64,000 nt of DNA from Mixta theicola (GTDB taxonomy: Bacteria > Pseudomonadota > Gammaproteobacteria > Enterobacterales > Enterobacteriaceae). Location: contig NZ_NWUO01000014.1 in the NCBI RefSeq assembly GCF_002895925.1, forward strand, positions 1 to 64,000, read 5' to 3'. Below are positions 57,460 to 64,000 of the stretch, one piece after another (within the stretch, counting starts at the first letter, position 1; each line of letters opens with the position of its first letter). Both the position numbers and the translations under genes were made by a program. Under the pieces are notes generated by a model. That model saw nothing but the letters and a program-made list of their open reading frames with translations, was not told where the DNA came from and ran no database searches.

Positions 57460-57745
57460 GCCGTCCAGCAACTGGCTGCGACACCGACGGCCGTCTACCT
57501 GGGGAGTAAAGGGTAAGGGCTGAGAGCAGGGCAGCTGTAAAAACAAAAGCCAGGGAAGCGGCAAGCACTGAAGCCAGGGAAGCGGGGGCAGGCAGCGGAG
57601 TAAAGCCTCCGCGTCATGGATGACGCGGCGGAGCCTCCAGGGATGGATTCACGGCGTCTTTACGTAGCTGCCGGCCGCCGCTGACCGGAACCCGGCAGTC
57701 AGAAGTCAGTCTCCGCCGCTGACCAGACCCAGAAACCCAATATTC
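57460..57745. other. GC-rich spacer with short repeats, 3' of rhtC/rhtB
   Basis: This is non-coding. It holds a 13-bp direct repeat (GCCAGGGAAGCGG at 57549 and 57573), and a perfect inverted repeat CCGCGTCAT / ATGACGCGG with a 2-base loop at 57609-57628, followed by CGGAGCCTCCAGGGATGGATTC. It looks like several mobile intergenic elements stacked together. No ORF with a ribosome binding site was found. Confidence 0.6.
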
Positions 57746-58369
57746 CTAAGCCATACGCCGTGCTGAAGCCAACAGCGCGCCCACGGCAACAAACAGCCCG
57801 CCAAACACCCGATTCAGCAGCTTCATCTGATGCGGCCCTTTAATCCAGACGCCAATTCGTCGCGCCAGTGCGGCATAACCGGTCATCACCACCACATCGA
57901 CCACAATTGTCGTCACGCCTAAAACCAGATACTGCATCGTCTGTGGATAATGCGGAATAATAAACTGCGGAAACAGCGCGGCGAGAAAAACAATACTCTT
58001 GGGATTAGTCAGGTTCACCAGCACCGCACGCTGAAACAGACGGCGGCGCGGCATAGCATGAGAAACCGCATCCAGATTGATCGCTCCGGCCGCCCGCCAC
58101 TGCTGAATTCCCAGCCAAACTAACCAGGCAGCGCCTGCCCACTTCAAAACCTCAAACGCCAACAGCGAGCGGGAAAACAGCGCGCCCAGTCCAATACCCA
58201 CCAAAATGATATGCGCGCCCAGCCCAACCTGCAGACCGATGACAGAGGCCGCCGCACCGCGATAGCCGTGACTAATGCTGGTGCTCATCGTATTTATCGC
58301 TCCCGAACCGGGCGACAGGCTGAGAATGACGGTGGTTAACAGATAAGTCATCCACCATTCGACTGACAT
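57746..58369 (-). CDS. rhtB: Homoserine/homoserine lactone efflux protein RhtB
   Basis: A 207-residue LysE-superfamily exporter matching E. coli RhtB (206 aa). [47 protein letters not shown] and [20 protein letters not shown] are near identical. The start [11 protein letters not shown] has GGGAG upstream. A longer frame upstream is rejected. It is divergent from pldB. Confidence 0.95.
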   Translation of the reverse strand: MSVEWWMTYLLTTVILSLSPGSGAINTMSTSISHGYRGAAASVIGLQVGLGAHIILVGIGLGALFSRSLLAFEVLKWAGAAWLVWLGIQQWRAAGAINLDAVSHAMPRRRLFQRAVLVNLTNPKSIVFLAALFPQFIIPHYPQTMQYLVLGVTTIVVDVVVMTGYAALARRIGVWIKGPHQMKLLNRVFGGLFVAVGALLASARRMA

Positions 58370-58469
58370 GGGTAACGCTCCCTGATTGCGCAGAATTGTG
58401 CCACAATACGCCATTGCCAGCGGTTGCGCTACGGCGGCAATATGCCGGGAGCGTTAAGGGAGTCGAGCT

Positions 58470-59462
58470 ATGACCAGTCATAAAAATCACTGGCCAACGC
58501 GCGAGCAGGCGTTTGCTGCTTTTGCCACCGGGCCGCTGCTTGATTTCTGGCGTCAGCGCGAAGAGTGCGAATTTATCGGCGTTGAAAATGTGCCGATTCG
58601 CTATGTGCGTTTCACCTCGGTGCAACACGATAAAGTGATACTGATCGTGCCGGGACGCATTGAAAGCTATGTTAAATACCCGGAGCTGGCTTACGATCTG
58701 TGGCACTGCGGCTATGATGTCATCATTGTTGATCATCGTGGGCAGGGCCGCTCAGGGCGGCTGCTGAAAGATGCGCATCGTGGTCATGTCGTTCACTTCG
58801 ATCATTATGTCGATGATTTAGAAACGCTCTACCTGAAGGAATTGATCGCCGGTCACTATCGACATCGCTATGCGCTGGCGCACTCCATGGGCGGCGCTAT
58901 CCTGACGCTGCTGCTGGCGCGTAATCCTGCTGCATTTAACGCCGTGGTACTGTCTGCACCGATGCTCGGCATCTGTTTGCCGATGCCCGCCTGGATGGCG
59001 CACCGGATCCTTGACTGGATGGAAAAACGCCCGGCGATGCGCGACGGTTATGCGCTGGGAACCGGCAAATGGCGGGTGCGCCCGTTCAGCCTGAATGTGC
59101 TAACGCACAGCCGCGAACGTTACAAGCGCAGCCTGCGCTTTTATGCGGACGATCCCGCGATTCGGGTCGGCGGGCCAACCTATCATTGGGTACGCGAAGG
59201 CGTTCAGGCGGGGCAAAACATCCTTGGCAAGGCGGCGGCCATCAGCACGCCGCTGCTGCTGCTGCAGGCCGGGGACGATAAAGTGGTGGATAACCGTTCG
59301 CAGAACCTTTTCTGTGCGGCGATGCAGGCCGCCGGCCATCCCTGCGAAGGCGGTCAACCCTATGTTATTGAAGGCGCGCGTCATGAGATCCTGTTTGAAA
59401 AAGACGTTATGCGCGCTGAGGCTTTACATGCCATTGTCGATTTCTTCGCGCGGCATGAATAA
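58470..59462 (+). CDS. pldB: Lysophospholipase L2
   Basis: A 330-residue alpha/beta hydrolase (E. coli PldB 340 aa) of the cytoplasmic membrane that degrades lysophospholipids. The nucleophile elbow is AHSMGGA. VDHRGQGRSGR, and the late GDDKVVDN and GARHEILFE, provide the acid and the His. It precedes yigL by 48 bases. In E. coli and Salmonella the pldB-yigL transcript is stabilised by the small RNA SgrS during glucose-phosphate stress. Confidence 0.94.
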   Translation: MTSHKNHWPTREQAFAAFATGPLLDFWRQREECEFIGVENVPIRYVRFTSVQHDKVILIVPGRIESYVKYPELAYDLWHCGYDVIIVDHRGQGRSGRLLKDAHRGHVVHFDHYVDDLETLYLKELIAGHYRHRYALAHSMGGAILTLLLARNPAAFNAVVLSAPMLGICLPMPAWMAHRILDWMEKRPAMRDGYALGTGKWRVRPFSLNVLTHSRERYKRSLRFYADDPAIRVGGPTYHWVREGVQAGQNILGKAAAISTPLLLLQAGDDKVVDNRSQNLFCAAMQAAGHPCEGGQPYVIEGARHEILFEKDVMRAEALHAIVDFFARHE

Positions 59463-59510
59463 ATTGCACCACTCAGAACCTTATCACTCTCTTCAAAACC
59501 AGAGGTTTTC

Positions 59511-60311
59511 ATGTACCACGTAGTTGCTTCCGATCTGGATGGCACCCTGCTTTCTCCCGATCATCGTCTAACGCCTTACACAAAAGAGACGCTCCGCTTG
59601 CTCACCGCGCGCGGCGTACATTTTGTTTTCGCCACCGGTCGTCATCATGTCGATGTGTCACAAATGCGTGATAGCCTGGAAATCGAAGCTTATATGATCA
59701 CCTCCAACGGCGCGCGCGTACACAACACCGCCGGCGAGCTGATTTTCAGCCATAACCTTGATGAAGACATTGCTCGCGAACTGTATGCGATCAAGTATGA
59801 CGATCCCGATATTCTGACCAACGTCTACCGTGATGATGTATGGTTTCTTAACCGTCATCGCCCGGAAGAAGAGCGTTACTTCCGCGAGTCCACCTTCACC
59901 TACCAGGTTTATGAGCCGGGTCTGCTGCCTACCGACGGTATCAGTAAAGTCTTTTTTATCTGTGACGATGCTGAAAAACTCGTGCCGCTGGAAGAAGCCA
60001 TCGTGGCGCGCTGGGGAGATCGGGTTAATGTCAGCTTCTCTTTCCCGACCTGTCTGGAGGTCATGGCGGGCGGCGTTTCAAAAGGCCATGCGTTGGAAGA
60101 AGTCTCTAAACTGCTGGGCTACTCGCTGGCATCGTCTATCGCCTTCGGCGACGGCATGAATGATAAAGAGATGCTGATTATGGCCAGGAAAGGCTACATT
60201 ATGCGCAACGCGCACCAGCGCCTGAAAGATCTGCTGCCGGAAATGGAAGTGATTGGCACCAATGCGGAAGATGCGGTGCCGCGTAAACTGCGCGAGTTAT
60301 TTCTGGGCTGA
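59511..60311 (+). CDS. yigL: HAD-family sugar/pyridoxal phosphatase YigL
   Basis: A 266-residue Cof-type HAD phosphatase (the E. coli length). Motif I is SDLDGTLLSP (Asp8, Asp10), motif II is ITSNGARV, and motifs III/IV include SKGHALEEVSKLLG and AFGDGMNDKEML. E. coli YigL dephosphorylates sugar phosphates and pyridoxal phosphate and relieves glucose-phosphate stress. It is probably cotranscribed with pldB. Confidence 0.95.
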   Translation: MYHVVASDLDGTLLSPDHRLTPYTKETLRLLTARGVHFVFATGRHHVDVSQMRDSLEIEAYMITSNGARVHNTAGELIFSHNLDEDIARELYAIKYDDPDILTNVYRDDVWFLNRHRPEEERYFRESTFTYQVYEPGLLPTDGISKVFFICDDAEKLVPLEEAIVARWGDRVNVSFSFPTCLEVMAGGVSKGHALEEVSKLLGYSLASSIAFGDGMNDKEMLIMARKGYIMRNAHQRLKDLLPEMEVIGTNAEDAVPRKLRELFLG

Positions 60312-60433
60312 TATTGATACCGGTTACCAGAGAACGACGATAAAGTTGGCGCAGAAACGTTCCGGTGTTAATTCAGGGACCGGTTGGCGTTGTTGATCCG
60401 TTCGCGCATAGCCGGAAAGCGTAGCGATAGGGC

Positions 60434-60468
60434 AGCCAGGGCGGTTTTAAACGCCGCCCTGGCTTTTG
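60434..60468. terminator. Bidirectional terminator between yigL and glpQ
   Basis: An 11-bp stem AGCCAGGGCGG / CCGCCCTGGCT with a 9-base loop is followed by TTTTGTT, between the convergent genes. Confidence 0.85.
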
Positions 60469-61524
60469 TTATGAACGTCCTAAAAAGTGTATGGCCTTAT
60501 CCGGGAAATCGGTAAACAGCCCTTCAACCTGCGCTTTGTTATAGAGCGCGTCGAACAGCTGATTAACGTCCGTAGCGTAGGGCGGCAGCCGATCGGCACG
60601 CACCGTGTAAGGATGAATTTGCAAATGGCTGGCGTGCGCCTCCTGCGCTAAAGGCGTCAGACGAATATCACCCGGTTTTGAGTCGGCGCTAAACAGCTCA
60701 TGGTAATCCGGGCCGATGCCATCGACATACTTCGCCAGCTCTTTCATCGCGCCCGGCTTAAACATCCAGTCGTAGTTGTAGTTGACCCATTTCCCCTGTT
60801 TTAACTCTTCTGTCTCATGCGAGTCGGTTTCGGTAATCAGCTGCACCAGCCGAAGATCCATACCCATTTTCGGCTCCAGTTCATTTTTAATGCGCTTTAT
60901 CTCATTAAAATCGAAACACTGCAGCCAGACATTATCCTGTTTAGTGCTGTAACCATACTGCTTCAACACCTGCAAAACTTTAGTAGCTATATCTTTGCCT
61001 TCCTGATGATGAAACCAGGGCGCTTTGATCTCGGTGTAAAGCCCGATATTTTTACCGGTCGAGTGGTTCAGGCCCTGAATAAACTCGATTTCCTCTTCAA
61101 AAGTATGAATATGGAAAGTCGATTTTCCGCCAGGGAAACGGCCCGGCCAGGTCTGCATCTTTTTGCCATCCGTTATCGTAAAACCTTCGGTAAAGTTCAG
61201 ACCGCGGATCTCCGCCAGCGTGAAATCAATCGCATAAAAGCGGCCATCCTTACGTGCGCGCTGAGGAAAGCGATCGGCAACATCGGTAACGCGATCGAGA
61301 TAGTGATCGTGCAGCACCACCAGACGATCGTCTTTGGTTAGCACCAGATCCTGCTCAAGAAAATCCGCGCCCTGCGCATACGCCATCGCCTTAGCAGGTA
61401 GCGTATGTTCCGGAAGATAGCCGCTGGCGCCGCGATGCGCGATAACCAGCTTGTCATGATTTTGCGCACTAACGCCGCAGGCGCCGGTAAGCAACAACGC
61501 CGCCAGTAACCGTTTTAGTTTCAT
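60469..61524 (-). CDS. glpQ: Periplasmic glycerophosphodiester phosphodiesterase
   Basis: A 351-residue GDPD enzyme (E. coli 358 aa) that hydrolyses glycerophosphodiesters to glycerol-3-phosphate. A signal peptide ends near GVSA-QNH. The catalytic [13 protein letters not shown], the metal-binding [12 protein letters not shown] and [16 protein letters not shown] are present. Its signal region contains TGAC, which is not a classical lipobox, so I favour a soluble periplasmic form. It overlaps glpT by 4 bases, coupling hydrolysis with uptake of the product. Confidence 0.96.
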   Translation of the reverse strand: MKLKRLLAALLLTGACGVSAQNHDKLVIAHRGASGYLPEHTLPAKAMAYAQGADFLEQDLVLTKDDRLVVLHDHYLDRVTDVADRFPQRARKDGRFYAIDFTLAEIRGLNFTEGFTITDGKKMQTWPGRFPGGKSTFHIHTFEEEIEFIQGLNHSTGKNIGLYTEIKAPWFHHQEGKDIATKVLQVLKQYGYSTKQDNVWLQCFDFNEIKRIKNELEPKMGMDLRLVQLITETDSHETEELKQGKWVNYNYDWMFKPGAMKELAKYVDGIGPDYHELFSADSKPGDIRLTPLAQEAHASHLQIHPYTVRADRLPPYATDVNQLFDALYNKAQVEGLFTDFPDKAIHFLGRS

Positions 61525-62876
61525 TTGTTGCCCTCTTGCTGCAGCTGTTGCTTGTGCTGGTTTTCACTAAACATGGTGAGCAGCAGCAGGATTACCGCCA
61601 GCACGCAGCCGCCGATCATCATCAAAAAACCGCCGTCCCAGCCAAAATAGTCAACGGTATAGCCAACAATAGCGCTGGCCGCGACCGAGCCGCCAAGATA
61701 ACCAAACAGGCCGGTAAAGCCTGCCGCGGTTCCGGCGGCCTTCTTCGGCGCCAGCTCCAGCGCGTGCAGCCCAATCAGCATCACCGGGCCATAAATCAGA
61801 AAGCCGATAACGATCATACAGGCCATATCGATACCGGGATTGCCGACCGGATTAAGCCAGTAAATCACCGTGGCGATGGTCACCAGCACCATAAAGAAAA
61901 CGCCGGTTGCGCCACGGTTGCCTTTGAACACCTTGTCCGACATCCAGCCGCACAGCAGCGTGCCGGGAATACCCGCGTATTCATACAGGAAATAGGTCCA
62001 GGAGGATTTATCCAGCGCGAAATGCTTCACCTCTTTCAGGTAAGTCGGCGACCAGTCGAGGATGCCGTAGCGCAGCAGATAAACAAAAACGTTGGCCAGC
62101 GCGATATACCACAGCAGCTTGTTAGGCAGGATGTACTGCATAAAAATCTGTCTGGCAGTTAATTCCTGTTCGTGCTGTTCGTTATAGTCGGGCGGATAAT
62201 CGTTTTTGTACTCTTCAATTGGCGGCAAACCGCACGACTGCGGCGTATCGCGCATCAGGGCAAAAGCGATCAGCGCGATGATAATGGCAGCAAAGGCTGG
62301 CATATAGAGCGCCGCTTTCCAGTCGTTAAACCACGCCATACCCAGCAGAAACAGCAGAGGGGGAATACCGCCGCCGACGTTATGCGCGCAGTTCCAGACG
62401 GAAACAATGCCGCCGCGTTCTTTTTGCGACCACCAGTGCACCATCGTACGCCCGCACGGCGGCCAGCCCATTCCCTGAAACCAGCCGCAGAGAAACAGCA
62501 ACGCAAACATCACCATAATGCTGGAGGTCGCCCAGGGAACGAATCCCATTACCAGCATCACCAGCGCGGCTAAAATCAGCCCGGCAGGCAGGAAAAAGCG
62601 CGGATTAGAGCGATCGGAAATCGAGCCCATAATAAATTTTGAAAAACCATAGGCGATAGAAATACCGGACAGCGCAAAGCCGAGGTCGCCGCGTGAAAAG
62701 CCCTGCTCCACCAGATAAGGCATCGCCAGCGCAAAATTCTTGCGCACCAGATAATAAGCAGCGTAGCCAAAAAAGATGCCGATAAAAATTTGCCAGCGCA
62801 GACGGCGATAAAGGGGATCGGTGCGATCCGCAGCGACACGCGGTTGATGAGGCGCTGGCTTAAAAATGCTAAGCAT
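61521..62876 (-). CDS. glpT: Glycerol-3-phosphate:phosphate antiporter GlpT
   Basis: A 451-residue major facilitator protein with 12 membrane segments, almost identical to E. coli GlpT (452 aa). It starts [11 protein letters not shown], contains [20 protein letters not shown] and [20 protein letters not shown], and includes the substrate-binding arginine regions. GGAG lies 7 bases before the ATG. In E. coli glpTQ sits next to glpABC. Here it is between yigL and yigM, on the strand opposite to both. Confidence 0.97.
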   Translation of the reverse strand: MLSIFKPAPHQPRVAADRTDPLYRRLRWQIFIGIFFGYAAYYLVRKNFALAMPYLVEQGFSRGDLGFALSGISIAYGFSKFIMGSISDRSNPRFFLPAGLILAALVMLVMGFVPWATSSIMVMFALLFLCGWFQGMGWPPCGRTMVHWWSQKERGGIVSVWNCAHNVGGGIPPLLFLLGMAWFNDWKAALYMPAFAAIIIALIAFALMRDTPQSCGLPPIEEYKNDYPPDYNEQHEQELTARQIFMQYILPNKLLWYIALANVFVYLLRYGILDWSPTYLKEVKHFALDKSSWTYFLYEYAGIPGTLLCGWMSDKVFKGNRGATGVFFMVLVTIATVIYWLNPVGNPGIDMACMIVIGFLIYGPVMLIGLHALELAPKKAAGTAAGFTGLFGYLGGSVAASAIVGYTVDYFGWDGGFLMMIGGCVLAVILLLLTMFSENQHKQQLQQEGNK

Positions 62877-63236
62877 ACAAGGTCTCCAGAGACACAAAAT
62901 GATTTTAAACGCCCATTAAATGAGCGAAAAGGGACTGCTGACTAACGGATGTTCTATTTCGCGCAAAGAATAGGGGCTGCAGAAAAGAGGGTCTGTGAGG
63001 AAAGGCGCAAATGTTACAGTTTTATGACAGGACGTTGTAAAGCACGTCACAAAAACGACCTTTAGCCGTGTCTGAGCAGCGAAAAAAGCCTATTCAATTG
63101 ATCAAAAAGTCCTTTCGCTTTCGCGCATCTTATTGCGAGAAAACGAATGTCTGTTGTTAAAGCGTACAGATGTCAACCAGATATTCACTAACGCGAGGGC
63201 GCATTCCGTTACAATAGCGCTCTGTTTAATTATTGG
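62877..63236. promoter_or_regulatory. glpT-yigM divergent control region
   Basis: A 360-bp spacer shared by divergent glpT and yigM. It contains a clear CRP-type site (listed separately). A half-palindrome ATGTTC (62949) near TTTCGCGC, and TTTCGCTTTCGCGCAT around 63114, might be degenerate GlpR operators. I could not align them confidently. No ORF was supported. Confidence 0.4.
63036..63051. promoter_or_regulatory. CRP site upstream of glpT
   Basis: TGTAA-AGCACG-TCACA differs from the core consensus TGTGA-N6-TCACA at a single position. It lies about 160 bp upstream of the glpT start codon, and glpTQ is a known cAMP-CRP-activated operon. Confidence 0.65.
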
Positions 63237-64000
63237 ATGCGTAATGTGGCGTTACTCATAATCACCACCATTCTGTGGGCATTTTCGTTCAGCCTGATTG
63301 GGGTTTATCTGGCGGGACAGGTGGACAGCGTATTTTCCGTCCTGGTGCGTCTGGTACTGGCGGCGCTGGTGTTTCTGCCTTTTCTGCGCTGGCGTGGCTA
63401 CCGTGCCTCCACGCTACTGCTCTATATGCTGGTCGGTATGATGCAGCTGGGCGTAATGTATTTGCTGGGCTTTGAAGCCTATCTTTATCTGAGCGTGCCG
63501 GAATTCTTGCTGTTCACCGTTATGACGCCGCTGTATGTCACGTTGATCTACGACTTGCTCAGCGGACGAGGCGTGCGCATCGGCTATCTGTTTAGCGCGC
63601 TGTTAGCGGTGCTGGGCGCGGCGATTATTCGCTATGACCAGCTCAGCGACCATTTCTGGACGGGATTGATCCTGGTGCAGCTGTCAAATATCTGTTTTGC
63701 CATCGGCATGGTGGGCTACAAACGCCTGCAGGAAACGCGCCCGATGCCGCAGCATACCGCTTTTTCCTGGTTCTATATGGGCGCAGTGCTGATAGCGATT
63801 ATCGCGTGGTTACTTTGGGGGAATCCGCAAAAATTACCCACCACCCATCTGCAATGGGGCATTCTGCTCTGGCTGGGCATCGCCGCTTCCGGACTGGGCT
63901 ATTTTATGTGGAATTACGGAGCGACGCAGGTTGATGCCGGAACGCTGGGCATTATGAATAATATGCATGTTCCGGCGGGGCTGTTGGTTAACCTGGCTAT
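63237..64000 (+). CDS. yigM: Biotin transporter YigM (5' part, cut by the window end)
   Basis: The first 254 codons of a ten-segment EamA-type transporter matching E. coli YigM/BioP, a high-affinity biotin permease. LVRLVLAALVFLPFLRW, RPMPQHTAF, GYFMWNYGATQVDAGTLGIMNN and MHVPAGLLVNLA are near identical. I start at ATG MRNVALLIITTILWAFSF. A GTG three codons later (VALL) is an alternative. No strong Shine-Dalgarno is visible. The reading frame is open to the last base. Confidence 0.92.
   Translation, partial: MRNVALLIITTILWAFSFSLIGVYLAGQVDSVFSVLVRLVLAALVFLPFLRWRGYRASTLLLYMLVGMMQLGVMYLLGFEAYLYLSVPEFLLFTVMTPLYVTLIYDLLSGRGVRIGYLFSALLAVLGAAIIRYDQLSDHFWTGLILVQLSNICFAIGMVGYKRLQETRPMPQHTAFSWFYMGAVLIAIIAWLLWGNPQKLPTTHLQWGILLWLGIAASGLGYFMWNYGATQVDAGTLGIMNNMHVPAGLLVNLA

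Noticed and set aside
57221-57523. Three overlapping plus-strand ORFs (70-100 codons) after rhtC
   Set aside because: They read through the tandem repeat in all frames, share repeated peptide segments and lack ribosome binding sites.

Overview
The window is a chromosomal stretch of an enterobacterium. It starts just downstream of an rRNA operon of the rrnC type (tRNA-Asp and tRNA-Trp come first). It then follows the Escherichia coli gene order hdfR-maoP-comM-ilvLXGMEDA-ilvY-ilvC-ppiC-rep-gppA-rhlB-trxA-rho-wec cluster-tRNA cluster-glmZ-hemYXDC-cyaA-cyaY-lptM-dapF-yigA-xerC-yigB-uvrD-corA-rarD-yigI-pldA-recQ-rhtC-rhtB-pldB-yigL-yigM. Protein similarity to E. coli is high but well below species level. 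Several local differences point outside Escherichia/Salmonella: ppiC-rep is conserved, but yifK and aslAB are missing, an abrB homologue sits where yigFG would be, and glpTQ lies between yigL and yigM. I read this as Erwiniaceae (Pantoea/Mixta/Erwinia-like). The genus is an inference.

Regions. (1) 1-3.2 kb: two tRNAs, then hdfR, maoP and comM. (2) 3.2-12.8 kb: isoleucine/valine biosynthesis. It has an attenuator-type leader peptide, an ilvX-like microORF, an intact ilvG (acetolactate synthase II), ilvM, ilvE, ilvD, ilvA, the activator ilvY and its divergent target ilvC. (3) 12.8-20.2 kb: ppiC, rep helicase, gppA, rhlB, trxA, rho. (4) 20.4-33.2 kb: the complete 12-gene enterobacterial common antigen locus wecA-wecG, tightly packed with many ATGA overlaps. 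(5) 33.3-34.6 kb: tRNA Arg-His-Leu-Pro, an 11-copy hexanucleotide microsatellite, and the small RNA glmZ behind a sigma54 promoter with three TGTC-N10-GACA activator sites. (6) 34.7-41.5 kb: hemCDXY and the divergent cyaA with its CRP site. (7) 41.7-43.5 kb: an accessory cassette between cyaA and cyaY with three unrecognised genes, two of them tandem paralogues, and a broken tail of cyaY left between them. (8) 43.5-51 kb: cyaY, lptM, dapF-yigA-xerC-yigB, LexA-boxed uvrD and corA with a leader ORF. (9) 51-64 kb: abrB, rarD, yigI, pldA, recQ, rhtC/rhtB flanking a repeat-filled spacer, pldB-yigL, glpTQ and the start of yigM.

Most of the window is core metabolism and housekeeping. The parts worth new attention are the cyaA-cyaY cassette, the regulatory region of glmZ, the corA leader, the rhtC-rhtB repeat spacer and the microsatellite next to the proM tRNA. 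Family assignments rest on recognised sequence similarity and gene order read by eye. No database search was possible.
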